DNA of 64,000 nucleotides from Tabrizicola sp. (lineage in GTDB: Bacteria; Pseudomonadota; Alphaproteobacteria; Rhodobacterales; Rhodobacteraceae): contig NZ_JAEULP010000026.1 of assembly GCF_016792905.1 (NCBI RefSeq), positions 1-64,000 of the forward strand, in the 5' to 3' direction. The notes below the pieces were generated by a model. The model saw nothing but the letters and a program-made list of their open reading frames with translations, did no database searches and was not told where the DNA came from. Below, in pieces: positions 7,580 through 17,603 of this stretch. The position numbers and the translations under genes were made by a program. The stretch's first letter is position 1. Each line of letters starts with the position of its first letter.

Positions 7580-9198
7580 TTCGGCGCTCCGAAATCGCGG
7601 ATCAGCTTCCATTGGATCGCGTCGAGCAGCGCCTCGAACGAGGCGTCGATGATGTTCGGGCTGACCCCGACCGTCGACCAGTGATTGCCCTGCCCGTCCT
7701 CGCTATCGATGATCACCCGCGTCACCGCCTCGGTGCCGCCATTGGTGATGCGAACCTTGAAATCCACGAGCTTCATGTCGTCGATGCAGGCCTGATACGG
7801 CCCCAGATCCTTGGCCAGCGCCTTCGAGAGCGCATTGACCGGCCCCCGGTCGCTGCCGCCCTCGTCCATGCTGTCGCTGACCGACATCATCTTCTGATCG
7901 CCGATCTTGACCACCACCACCGCCTCGGAAAGCGAGATCATCCGGTCGTACTTGTTCTTCCGCCGCTCCACCGTGACCCGGTAACGCTTGACCTCGAAGA
8001 ACTCCGGGCACAGCCCCAGCTCGCGCCGCGCGACAAGCTCGAAGCTCGCCTGGGCCCCGTCATAGGCATAGCCCTGATCCTCGCGCGCCTTTACCACCTC
8101 GATGATCCGGCCAAGCCGCGGGTCCTTCGGATCGACCGCGATCCCCGCCGCCTGCAGCCGGGCGCGCAGGTTCGACTGCCCCGCCTGGTTCGACATCGGG
8201 ATGACGCGCTCGTTGCCGACCACGGCAGGATCGATGTGTTCGTAGGTCGTCGGGTCCTTCAGGATCGCGCTCGCGTGCAGCCCGGCCTTGTGGGCGAAGG
8301 CTGAGGCCCCGACATATGGGGCGCTGCGCAGGGGGACGCGGTTCAGGATGTCGTCGAGCATCCGCGAGGTCTTGAGGAGCCCCGCCAGCGCCTCGCCGGC
8401 GACCCCTGTCTCGAACCGGCTGGCGTAGGGCTCCTTCAGGAGCAGCGTCGGGATCAGCGTCGTAAGGTTCGCATTGCCGCAGCGCTCGCCGAGACCGTTC
8501 AGCGTGCCCTGGATCTGACGGGCCCCAGCTTCCACGGCAGCAAGCGAGTTGGCGACCGCGTTGCCGGTGTCGTCGTGGCAGTGGATGCCGAGGCGGTCGC
8601 CGGGGATGCCAGCGGCAATGACCTCGGCGGTGACGCGGCCGACTTCGGCGGGCAGCGTGCCGCCGTTGGTGTCGCAAAGGACGATCCAGCGGGCTCCGGC
8701 GTCGAGGGCGGCTTGCAGGCAGGACAGAGCGTAGCCCGGGTTGGCGCGGTAGCCGTCGAAGAAATGCTCGGCGTCGAACAGCGCTTCGCGGCCCTTGGCG
8801 ACGAGATGGCGGATCGAGGAGGCGATGGCCTCGCGGTTTTCGTCGAGGGTGACGTTGAGGGCGGTGGTGACGTGGAAATCGTGGGTCTTGCCGACGAGGC
8901 AGACGGCGGGGGTGTTCGCGTTCAGGACCGCCGCCAGCACATCGTCGTTTTCGGCCGACCGGCCCACCCGGCGGGTCATGCCGAAGGCGGTGAGGGTGGC
9001 TTTCGTGGCCGGGGGGGCGGCGAAGAAGTCGGAGTCCGTGGGGTTCGCGCCGGGCCAGCCGCCCTCGATGTAGTCGACCCCGAGGGTGTCGAGGGCGCGG
9101 GCGATCTGGGCCTTTTCGGGCGTGGAAAACTGGACGCCCTGAGTCTGCTGGCCGTCGCGGAGCGTGGTGTCGAAGAGGAAAAGCCGGTCGCGGGTCAT
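7576..9198 (-). CDS. cimA: (R)-citramalate synthase
   Basis: Condenses pyruvate and acetyl-CoA to citramalate, the first step of threonine-independent isoleucine synthesis. The 540-aa protein opens with the HMGL-like TIM barrel motif FDTTLRDGQQTQGVQFS, has IHCHDDTGNAVANSLAAVEAG (metal-binding HxH) and GLGERCGNANL, and ends in a LeuA-type allosteric domain. The length and MxRDRLFLFDTTLRDG start fit CimA rather than LeuA. A GTG at 9210 would lie inside the upstream palindrome, so the ATG at 9198 is preferred. Confidence 0.92.
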   Translation of the reverse strand: MTRDRLFLFDTTLRDGQQTQGVQFSTPEKAQIARALDTLGVDYIEGGWPGANPTDSDFFAAPPATKATLTAFGMTRRVGRSAENDDVLAAVLNANTPAVCLVGKTHDFHVTTALNVTLDENREAIASSIRHLVAKGREALFDAEHFFDGYRANPGYALSCLQAALDAGARWIVLCDTNGGTLPAEVGRVTAEVIAAGIPGDRLGIHCHDDTGNAVANSLAAVEAGARQIQGTLNGLGERCGNANLTTLIPTLLLKEPYASRFETGVAGEALAGLLKTSRMLDDILNRVPLRSAPYVGASAFAHKAGLHASAILKDPTTYEHIDPAVVGNERVIPMSNQAGQSNLRARLQAAGIAVDPKDPRLGRIIEVVKAREDQGYAYDGAQASFELVARRELGLCPEFFEVKRYRVTVERRKNKYDRMISLSEAVVVVKIGDQKMMSVSDSMDEGGSDRGPVNALSKALAKDLGPYQACIDDMKLVDFKVRITNGGTEAVTRVIIDSEDGQGNHWSTVGVSPNIIDASFEALLDAIQWKLIRDFGAPK

Positions 9199-9203
9199 GG
9201 GCG

Positions 9204-9250
9204 TGTCCACAGTGGACAGAAAATCGGAGCGAGGGATTTCAATGGGTTAC
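9204..9250 (-). repeat. Dispersed palindrome element, copy 2 (at the cimA ribosome-binding site)
   Basis: On the minus strand the element reads CCCATTG, then a short spacer, then CCGATTTTC and TGTCCACTGTGGACA (9204-9218), ending 5 bp before the cimA ATG. The palindrome occupies the position where a Shine-Dalgarno sequence would be expected, and no other good one is visible. A hairpin here could therefore affect cimA translation. Confidence 0.65.
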
Positions 9251-9287
9251 GCGCACGCGTTAGGGTGGTGTTAACAAATGACGCGAC

Positions 9288-9353
9288 CCCGCCCCGGACT
9301 TGATCCGGGGCCTCGTGATGGCAAGGGAGGCCCCGGATCAAGTCCGAGGCGGG
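9288..9353. terminator. 27-bp inverted repeat between cysS and cimA
   Basis: Left arm 9288-9314 and right arm 9327-9353 are complementary with one mismatch, separated by 12 nt. They are built on the GGACTTGATCCGGGG sequence common in alphaproteobacterial intergenic repeats. It lies 12 bp after the cysS stop and could end cysS transcription, although no T-run follows. Confidence 0.6.
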
Positions 9354-9364
9354 CAATTTGGAGG

Positions 9365-10780
<1,416 letters not shown>

Positions 10781-10964
10781 GTCAGTCGTCCCCAGGCACG
10801 CAAGCATCACCCTCGCGCGGGAGCGGCTTTTCATCCAAGGGGAATGACGAAGCGCCCGCGCGACCGAAGTCAGCGGGTAATGCAGCAGATGCGGATGTTG
10901 CGCAATGTCGTCATGGCTGTGAGACATACACGAGGATCATCCACGCCGCCAAGGGGATTTCACC

Positions 10965-11306
10965 ATGCAGGACCGCGCCTTCGTCAACGCCTTCTGCGCC
11001 GGGTTTCCCGGAGCCGGGGTCAGCCAACCCTTCGGCCCCGACCATGATTGCTGGAAGGTCGGGGCCAGGATGTTCGCGATCATCGGGCAGACGGGAGACG
11101 GGGTGTCGGTCAAGACCGACCATGTCGACACCGCTCGCCTCTTGATCGAGACGGGCCGGGCGATCCGCGCACCCTATCTGCACGCCTCCTGGGCACGGAT
11201 TCCGTTCGGACGGGTTGGCGACGACGAGCTTTGCGAACGGATCGCCACGTCCTATGCGCTGATCCGGGCGGGCTTGCCGAAGAAGGTGCAGGCCGCGCTG
11301 GGGTAG
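10965..11306 (+). CDS. MmcQ/YjbR family protein
   Basis: 113 aa, full length for this small alpha/beta-fold family related to DNA-binding folds. Recognisable features are FVNAFCAGFPGAGVSQPFGPDHDCWKVGARMFAIIG at the N-terminus and the LPKKVQAAL ending. The biochemical role of the family is not settled. AGGGG precedes the ATG. It stands divergent from cysS. Confidence 0.75.
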   Translation: MQDRAFVNAFCAGFPGAGVSQPFGPDHDCWKVGARMFAIIGQTGDGVSVKTDHVDTARLLIETGRAIRAPYLHASWARIPFGRVGDDELCERIATSYALIRAGLPKKVQAALG

Positions 11307-11335
11307 GCGCGCCCTGCCCTTCTTGCAAAGGCCGT

Positions 11336-11953
11336 TCAGTTGCCCTTGCGGCTGAAGGTGCCCCGGTTGTCCGGGCCAAGCCCCAGCCAGCCAGCCACGG
11401 TGGCCGCGACGTGGTTGGTGATCATCGACTTCTGGGTGACGCCCTTCGCGCGCGCGGCCTTCATCCGTGCGCCGGACCAGGCGGGTGTCTCGGCCCGGAT
11501 CTTGGTCGCGGGCAAAAGCACGGCGCCGGTGCGGGCATCCACCACCTCGGCGATGAAGTCGACGTTATGGACGCCCCAGTCGCTGCTTGACAGCTCGGCC
11601 TCATAGGTCAGGGCATGGAAGCGGGTCACGGTGACCGAGATGATCACCGGGGTCGAACCACGCAACCCCTGCGCCCCGCGCAGCACGGCGTTCTGGATGA
11701 TCTTGCCGACCTGGGCATGACGGTCGCCCAGCGGATCCTCGCGCCAGACGATGTCGGCATTGGGCAGAAGCGTCTTGGCTTCGGACACGGAAAGCGACTT
11801 CGGGACCGAAACCCGCACTTCGGCCAGGCGCCAGGATTTGGCAAGCGCGGCGGGGACAGGGTCGTATTCGGTCTTGAAGGTGCCGCCGCCGACACAGGCG
11901 GACAGGAGCGTTGCGGTAAGTCCAAGCAGTATTGTGCGTCGGGTCGTTGACAT
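11336..11953 (-). CDS. Predicted lipoprotein (DUF6778-like)
   Basis: 205 aa starting MSTTRRTILLGLTATLLSACVGGG, a lipoprotein signal with lipobox LSAC, so the mature protein should be anchored at Cys21 or close to it. The rest is soluble alpha/beta sequence without catalytic motifs I can recognise (for example ADIVWREDPLGDRHAQVG). It resembles roseobacter lipoproteins of unknown function. The frame also allows MRGSM four codons upstream. It is convergent with the YjbR gene. Confidence 0.65.
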   Translation of the reverse strand: MSTTRRTILLGLTATLLSACVGGGTFKTEYDPVPAALAKSWRLAEVRVSVPKSLSVSEAKTLLPNADIVWREDPLGDRHAQVGKIIQNAVLRGAQGLRGSTPVIISVTVTRFHALTYEAELSSSDWGVHNVDFIAEVVDARTGAVLLPATKIRAETPAWSGARMKAARAKGVTQKSMITNHVAATVAGWLGLGPDNRGTFSRKGN

Positions 11954-12110
11954 GGAACCTCTCACGGGTCGGGATTTTACATCTTGTCAGCCTATCCTTA
12001 ACGAATCCTGATGTCGGGAAAAAGGAGCTTGCGTGGCGGCAGGACGGTAGAAGCTTGCCAATCGGCGCGGCGCCGCGGTATTTGACAGGTTAAATAAAAT
12101 GGGGACGACG

Positions 12111-13523
12111 ATGGATCACGAGGGCTTGCGGCACTGGTCGAAGCGGGCGGCGGACTGGGCGGCAGACTATCACGCCACCCTGCGCGACCGGCCGGTGCGG
12201 GCGCCGCTGGTCCCCGGCGCGATTGCGCGGCAGTTGCCCCCCGGCCCGCCCGATGCCGCCGAGCCGATGGAGGCGATCTGGGCGGATTTCGAACGGATCG
12301 TGCCGGATGGCATGACCCATTGGCAGCATCCGCGCTTCTTCGCCTATTTCCCGGCCAATGCCGCGCCTGCCTCGATGCTGGCCGAGCAGCTGGTCAACGC
12401 GATGGCCTGCAATGCGCTGATCTGGCAGACCTCTCCCGCCGCGACCGAGGTGGAGCAGGTCATGGTCGGCTGGCTGCGCCAGGCGGTGGGCCTGCCGGAG
12501 GGCTTCACCGGCACGATCCATGATTCGGCGACCAATGCCACGCTGTCCGCCGTGCTGACGATGCGCGAGCAGGCGCTGGGGTGGAAGGGGCTGGAGGACG
12601 GGCTGTCGGGCGCGCCCACCTTGCGCTTCTACGCCAGCGCCGAGACGCATTCGAGCGTGGACAAGGCGATCCGCGTCGCGGGGATCGGGCAACGGAACCT
12701 GGTGAAGGTGGCGACGGACGCGGCGCGGGCGATGACGGGGGCCGCGCTCCAGGCGGCGATCCGGGCGGACCGGGCGGCGGGCCTGCATCCGGCGGGGGTC
12801 ATCCTCTGCGCCGGGGGCACCAGCGTCGGGGCCTTCGACCGGATCGCCGAGTGCGTGGCAGCGGCAAAGGCCGAGGGCGTGCCGGTGCATGTCGACGCGG
12901 CCTGGGCGGGCTCGGCGATGATCTGCCCGGAGTTCCGGGACTTGTGGGCGGGGGTGGAGGGGGCGGATTCCATCGTCTTCAACCCGCACAAGTGGCTGGG
13001 GGCGCAGTTCGACTGTTCCATCCAGTTCCTGAAGGACCCGGGCGCGCAGGTGCGGACGCTGGGACTGCGGCCGACCTATCTGGAGACGGCGGGGCGGGAG
13101 GAGATCGTCAATTTCAACGAATGGACCGTGCCGCTCGGCCGCCGGTTCCGGGCCTTGAAGCTGTGGTTCGTGCTGCGCGCCTATGGGCTGGAGGGCTTGC
13201 GGGAAAGGATTCGCAACCACGTCACCTGGGCGCTGCGGTCGCGCGACCAGCTGGCGGCACTGCCGGGAGTGCGAATCGTGACCGAGCCCAGGCTATCGCT
13301 CTTCAGCTTCGCTTTGGAAACAGATGCGGCGACGGAAGCGCTTTTGCAACGGATCAACGACGATGGCCGGATCTACCTGACGCAAACCAGGGTGGACGGA
13401 CAGTTTGCGATCCGGGTGCAGGTCGGATCATTTGACTGCCGCGAAGAAGATGTCATGCTGATTGCAAAGACAGTTCAAGAAATGCTTGCACCATGTTCCT
13501 CCGATTCGTTGCCGTCGCGCTGA
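12111..13523 (+). CDS. Aromatic-L-amino-acid decarboxylase (PLP group II)
   Basis: A 470-aa pyridoxal-phosphate decarboxylase of the DDC/tryptophan-decarboxylase type. Features in order are MTHWQHPRFFAYFPANA, TIHDSATNATLSAVL, ETHSSVDKAIRVAG, VDAAWAGSA and the PLP lysine in VFNPHKWLGAQFD. The products would be amines such as tyramine, tryptamine or phenylethylamine. An in-frame ATG at 12099 also exists; the ATG at 12111 has GGGGA close upstream. The last 31 bp overlap the start of the TPM-domain gene, so the two are probably co-expressed. Confidence 0.9.
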   Translation: MDHEGLRHWSKRAADWAADYHATLRDRPVRAPLVPGAIARQLPPGPPDAAEPMEAIWADFERIVPDGMTHWQHPRFFAYFPANAAPASMLAEQLVNAMACNALIWQTSPAATEVEQVMVGWLRQAVGLPEGFTGTIHDSATNATLSAVLTMREQALGWKGLEDGLSGAPTLRFYASAETHSSVDKAIRVAGIGQRNLVKVATDAARAMTGAALQAAIRADRAAGLHPAGVILCAGGTSVGAFDRIAECVAAAKAEGVPVHVDAAWAGSAMICPEFRDLWAGVEGADSIVFNPHKWLGAQFDCSIQFLKDPGAQVRTLGLRPTYLETAGREEIVNFNEWTVPLGRRFRALKLWFVLRAYGLEGLRERIRNHVTWALRSRDQLAALPGVRIVTEPRLSLFSFALETDAATEALLQRINDDGRIYLTQTRVDGQFAIRVQVGSFDCREEDVMLIAKTVQEMLAPCSSDSLPSR

Positions 13524-14392
13524 CGCTTGCCTTTCCCGTCCATTCGCAAACCCTCCCCTCCCCGCAGAGCGATACGCTTTCCGATTTCGCCGACGTGCTT
13601 GACGCGACCGAGGAAGGCCGGATCACCCGCCTCCTGACCGACACGCGCGCGGCGACGGGCGTGCAGATGGTGGTGGTCACCGTCCCGGGGATCGCCAGGC
13701 AGGGCGGCGGCGACATGGGGATCGAGGCCTATGGCAAGGCGCTGTTCAATGCCTGGGGCGTGGGCGGGGCGGACCGCAACGACGGCATCCTCTTGCTCGT
13801 CGACACCCGGTCGCGCGAGGCGCGGATTGCGCTCGGGGCGGGCTACGACCCGGTCTATGACGGGCGGGCGGCGCGGGTGCTGTCCACCGCCGTGCTGCCG
13901 CCGCTCCGCGACGGGCAGTTCGCCACCGGGATCGAGGCCGGCATCGCCTCGGCCCGCGACCGGCTGATCACGCCGTTCCTGGCGGGCACGCCGGTTTCCG
14001 TCACCGACGGGTTCGAGGCGCCGGAAAGCACGGGATCGGGCACGACCGCGCTTCTGGGTTTCGGGGCCATTGCCGCATTGGCCGGGGTCGGCATCTGGCG
14101 CAGCAAGCGCGCGCAGCGGGTCTGCCCGAATTGCGGGGCGCGGACGCTGGAGCGCAGCCGCGAAGTGATCCAGCAGCCGACGCGCAGCGATCCGGGGCTC
14201 GGGATGCAGCACCTGACCTGCTCCGCCTGCGGCTTCTCCGACCACAAGTCCTACCCGGTCAGCTTTTCCAGCCGCGAAGCGCGCCAGGAACGCGACGTCA
14301 ACCGACGCGGCAGCGGCACCGGCGGCCGTGGCAATGGTGGCGGCTTCGGCGGCGGCAGGTCATCGGGTGGGGGCGCAACCGGGAAATGGTAG
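13493..14392 (+). CDS. TPM-domain protein with zinc ribbon and glycine-rich tail
   Basis: 299 aa. A signal peptide ending around PVHSQ is followed by a TPM (Psb32/YgcG-like) domain to about residue 160. Then come one transmembrane helix (TTALLGFGAIAALAGVGIW), a four-cysteine ribbon (CPNCGARTL...LTCSACGFSD) and a Ser/Gly-rich tail. Secreted TPM proteins are linked to membrane or photosystem maintenance and to phosphatase activity. The start lies inside the decarboxylase gene, and the next gene begins within its stop codon region. Confidence 0.8.
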   Translation: MFLRFVAVALTLAFPVHSQTLPSPQSDTLSDFADVLDATEEGRITRLLTDTRAATGVQMVVVTVPGIARQGGGDMGIEAYGKALFNAWGVGGADRNDGILLLVDTRSREARIALGAGYDPVYDGRAARVLSTAVLPPLRDGQFATGIEAGIASARDRLITPFLAGTPVSVTDGFEAPESTGSGTTALLGFGAIAALAGVGIWRSKRAQRVCPNCGARTLERSREVIQQPTRSDPGLGMQHLTCSACGFSDHKSYPVSFSSREARQERDVNRRGSGTGGRGNGGGFGGGRSSGGGATGKW

Positions 14393-14865
14393 GTAAATCA
14401 TTCACCTGCGTCGCGCTGTTCGTCCTGGGCGCAGGCGGGGTCGCGCAGGCGAAAAGCCCGCAGGACCAGATGTTTCCCGGCACCGACAGCTGCTATACCC
14501 GCAGCTATTCCGACGACCATCTGGCCAAACACCCGGCGCAGCGCGTGACCGACATCTCGGTCAGCCCCGACTTCACCATCGCCGATCCGATGCTGGGCCT
14601 GCATGTCCTGTTGCAACTGCGCGGCGTGCCGGGCGGCGCGTTCGAAGCCTATGGCTACTGCGAAAACGAAGGCGGCCACACGCTTTACTGCGGGATGGAG
14701 GGCGATGCAGGCGGGTTCCAGATCACGCCCGGCAAGAACGGCGCGATCCTGATCGAGGTCAGCAGCCTTGGCATGACCTTCGAGAACGACAGCGGCTTTG
14801 CGACGCTGGAACGAAACTCGGGTGATGACCGCAGTTTCCTGTTACTCCCGGCGGCCTGCCGCTGA
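14386..14865 (+). CDS. Secreted protein of unknown function
   Basis: 159 aa with a clear signal peptide (SFTCVALFVLGAGGVAQA, cut before KSPQD). The mature part has four cysteines (CYTRSYS, GYCENEGG, LYCGMEG, AACR), suggesting disulphides in the periplasm. The ATG overlaps the end of the TPM gene by 7 bp, so the two should be translated together. No family is recognised. Confidence 0.65.
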   Translation: MVGKSFTCVALFVLGAGGVAQAKSPQDQMFPGTDSCYTRSYSDDHLAKHPAQRVTDISVSPDFTIADPMLGLHVLLQLRGVPGGAFEAYGYCENEGGHTLYCGMEGDAGGFQITPGKNGAILIEVSSLGMTFENDSGFATLERNSGDDRSFLLLPAACR

Positions 14866-14871
14866 GCGCCG

Positions 14872-14905
14872 GAAAAGCTGCGGCGCGGGGGGAAGCCGCG
14901 CCGCA
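14872..14905 (-). terminator. Terminator of the beta-barrel gene
   Basis: Ten-base arms TGCGGCGCGG (14879-14888) and CCGCGCCGCA (14896-14905) form a hairpin. On the minus strand it is followed by GCTTTTCC, a short T-run. It lies 12 bp after the stop of the outer-membrane protein gene. Confidence 0.65.
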
Positions 14906-14916
14906 ACAGGCAAAGG

Positions 14917-15516
14917 TCAGAACTTCATGCCGACCTTGGCCTTGATCGTGGTGGCGTCGAAATCGGTGCCCGAGGCATCGAAGTCGTCGAACTGGTGCTG
15001 AAGCACCTCGCCGCCGACGGTCCAGCGGTCATTCACCGCATAGTCGAAGCCCAGACCGTAGACGAGGCCGTCATCGCTGAGATCGGTCCCGCCGACGCTG
15101 GCCTTGGCATGGGCGGCGCCCACGGTGCCGTAGACCAGGCTGTTGCCGATTTCGCGGCCCGCCATCAGCTTCAGCGCCGCGACGCTGTCAAGCTCGTCGC
15201 CCGCCGTGGCGCCCAGGTCGATCGCGGCCTTGTCCCAGGACAGTTCACCCCCGGCGACCCAGTTGCCCAGATCCCAGCGGTAGCCACCATGGATACCGCC
15301 CAGAAGGCCGTGACCGTCAAGACCCGCGCCGTTCGAATCCACGTCGCCGTAGCCAAGCTGCGCGCCGACATAGGCACCCGACCAGTCCACGCCAGGTGCA
15401 ACATAGGGTTCAGCCGCCGGAACCACGGAGGGTTCCTCGGCAACCGCAATCGGGCCGCCAGCGAAGGCCGGGGCGGAAATGGCGGCGGTAGCAATCAATG
15501 CTGCGATAGTTTTCAT
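14917..15516 (-). CDS. Outer-membrane beta-barrel protein
   Basis: 199 aa. The signal peptide MKTIAALIATAAISAPAFA is followed by a short acidic/proline linker and a barrel of alternating strands (WSGAYVGAQLGYG, GGIHGGYRWDLGNWVAGGELSWD). It ends in the terminal aromatic KAKVGMKF expected for BAM-dependent insertion. It resembles the Omp25/OmpA-like opacity family. A good GGAG lies 8 nt before the ATG. A second member lies at 38544-39167, sharing the GGP-linker-WxGxYGG layout. Confidence 0.85.
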   Translation of the reverse strand: MKTIAALIATAAISAPAFAGGPIAVAEEPSVVPAAEPYVAPGVDWSGAYVGAQLGYGDVDSNGAGLDGHGLLGGIHGGYRWDLGNWVAGGELSWDKAAIDLGATAGDELDSVAALKLMAGREIGNSLVYGTVGAAHAKASVGGTDLSDDGLVYGLGFDYAVNDRWTVGGEVLQHQFDDFDASGTDFDATTIKAKVGMKF

Positions 15517-15712
15517 TTCTGTCTCCTTGTTCTGGCCGACCACAACCAACGTCACATCGGAACGGTTCCGGGCGGCTCAGGAGAGGGAATGGGGGAGCGG
15601 GCGACCAAGGACAATGGCTCCTCACGGGCGCTTGATGAGCCGTGTGGCAGGGTGGCGGGGATGCGCCGAGGAACCCGGCCGCTTTTGGCCGACCCCCGCC
15701 GGTTCCGCCGCG

Positions 15713-17521
15713 TCAGGCGCGCTCGGCCAGATTCAGCCACTCGGATTCGGCGGCTTCAAGGCTGCGCTGGCGTTCGGTCAGGGCCTCGGTCGCCTTGCGG
15801 AATTTCACAGGCTCACGCGTGAAAAGTGCGGGGTCTTCCAGGAGCGCACCCAACTTGCCGATCTCGGCCTCAAGGCGCTCGATCAGGGCGGGGAGGTCAT
15901 CCAGCCGCTTCTTCTCGGTGAAGGACAGGCCAGCCGGTTTTGCCGCAGTCTCCGGCTTTGCCGCGACCGCGGTGGCGGGCCGGCCTCCGGATTTCGGGGC
16001 GTCGGCTTCGACGGCCGGGCGCTGTGCTGCATAGTCGGACCAGCCGCCGGGATAGGCCTGCGCCCTGCCCCCGCCCTCCATCGCCACGGTCGATGTGGCG
16101 ATCCGGTCGATGAAATCGCGGTCGTGGCTGACCACCAGCACCGTGCCGTCATAGTCACCCAGGATGTCCTGCAAGAGGTCCAGAGTTTCCACGTCCAGAT
16201 CGTTGGTCGGTTCGTCGAGGATCAAGAGGTTCGACGGTTGCGCCATCAGTTTCGCCAGCAGCAGCCGCGCCCGCTCGCCGCCCGAGAGGCTGCGCACCGG
16301 GGCGCGGGCCTGCGCTTCGTCGAAAAGGAAGTCCTTGAGATAGGCGACCACATGCTTGGGCGTGCCGCGCACCATCACCTGATCGGACGCGCCAGAGACG
16401 CGCATCAGGGGATCCACGGTCAGGTTGTCCCAGAGGCTCGCGTCGAGGTCGAGGCGGGTGCGGGTCTGGTCGAAGACCGCGATTTCCAGGCTGGTGCCCA
16501 GAGTCACGGTCCCGGCATCCGGTTGAACTTCTCCGGTCAACATCTTGAGAAGGGTGGTCTTTCCAACACCGTTTGGCCCGACGAAGGCCACCCGGTCTCC
16601 CCGCAGGACGCGCAAGGAGAAGCCCTTGACGATGGCCTTGTCGCCATAGGCCTTGGTCAGGCCCTGCGCCTCGATCACCTTCTTGCCCGAAGTGGGCCCG
16701 CTTTCCAGCGCGAAGGCCGCCGTCCCCTGCCGCCGGATCTGCGCGGCGCGGTCGGCCCGGAGCGCCTGCAACGCCCGAACGCGGCCCATGTTGCGCTTGC
16801 GCCGGGCAGAGATGCCTTCGACCGCCCATTTCGCCTCGGCCTTGATCTTGCGGTCAAGCTTGTGGCGGGCCTCGTCCTCCTCGGCCCAGACGGTTTCGCG
16901 CCAGTCCTCGAAGCCCTCGAAGCCTGCCTCGCGGCGGCGGACCTCGCCGCGGTCGATCCAGAGCGTCGCCTTCGACAGTGCCCGCAGGAAGGCGCGGTCG
17001 TGGGAGATGAGGACGAAGGCGGTGCGGGTTTCGCTGAGCTCCCGTTCCAGCCACTCGATCGCCTGGATGTCCAGGTGGTTGGTCGGCTCGTCCAGAAGCA
17101 TCAGTTCCGGCGCCTCGGCCAGGAGCTTGGCCAGCGCGGCGCGACGGCGTTCCCCGCCGCTGGCCGTTGCGACCGGCGTCGAGGGGTCGAATTTCAGCCC
17201 CTCGGCCACGACGGCAAGGCGGTAGTCCTGCCCCTCCGGCAACGCCGACGCAGCGAAATCGCCGAGCGTGGCGAAGCGCGTGAGGTCTGGCTCCTGCTCC
17301 ATGTAGCCCACGGTCACGCCCGGGGGGACGGTGCGCAGGCCCCGGTCGGGCTCTGCCAACCCCGCCATCACCTTCATCAGCGTCGACTTGCCCGAGCCGT
17401 TGCGGCCGACAAGCGCGATGCGGTCGCCGGGCTGGACGGTCAGAGAAAGGTCGTCGAAGACCGGGTTGCCGCCGAAGGTCAGCGAGATGGAGGACAACTG
17501 GAGAAGGGGTGCGCGTGCCAT
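15713..17521 (-). CDS. uup: ABC-F family ATPase, Uup type
   Basis: A 602-aa soluble protein with two ABC domains and no membrane segments. Walker A motifs are GRNGSGKST (about residue 40) and GPNGVGKTT (about 320). Signatures are ASGGE and SGGER, each followed by LLDEPTNHLD or ILDEPTNDLD. The C-terminus is a charged coiled coil (EKKRLDDLPALIERLEAEIGK) as in Uup. ABC-F proteins act on ribosomes or translation; Uup is tied to transposon excision and ribosome assembly. It is divergent from the CoA-transferase. Confidence 0.9.
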   Translation of the reverse strand: MARAPLLQLSSISLTFGGNPVFDDLSLTVQPGDRIALVGRNGSGKSTLMKVMAGLAEPDRGLRTVPPGVTVGYMEQEPDLTRFATLGDFAASALPEGQDYRLAVVAEGLKFDPSTPVATASGGERRRAALAKLLAEAPELMLLDEPTNHLDIQAIEWLERELSETRTAFVLISHDRAFLRALSKATLWIDRGEVRRREAGFEGFEDWRETVWAEEDEARHKLDRKIKAEAKWAVEGISARRKRNMGRVRALQALRADRAAQIRRQGTAAFALESGPTSGKKVIEAQGLTKAYGDKAIVKGFSLRVLRGDRVAFVGPNGVGKTTLLKMLTGEVQPDAGTVTLGTSLEIAVFDQTRTRLDLDASLWDNLTVDPLMRVSGASDQVMVRGTPKHVVAYLKDFLFDEAQARAPVRSLSGGERARLLLAKLMAQPSNLLILDEPTNDLDVETLDLLQDILGDYDGTVLVVSHDRDFIDRIATSTVAMEGGGRAQAYPGGWSDYAAQRPAVEADAPKSGGRPATAVAAKPETAAKPAGLSFTEKKRLDDLPALIERLEAEIGKLGALLEDPALFTREPVKFRKATEALTERQRSLEAAESEWLNLAERA

Positions 17522-17603
17522 GGGGGCGAGGTAGAGGGGGATTTGACCGGCGTCAACGTCCGGCCCGTGCGGACATGGCAGGATGGCGCAAACGGAGGCT
17601 TAC

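Noticed and set aside
10781..10927. N-terminal extension of cysS (49 codons)
   Set aside because: Cysteinyl-tRNA synthetases start close to the segment MVTIRLTNS, and the extension has no family similarity.
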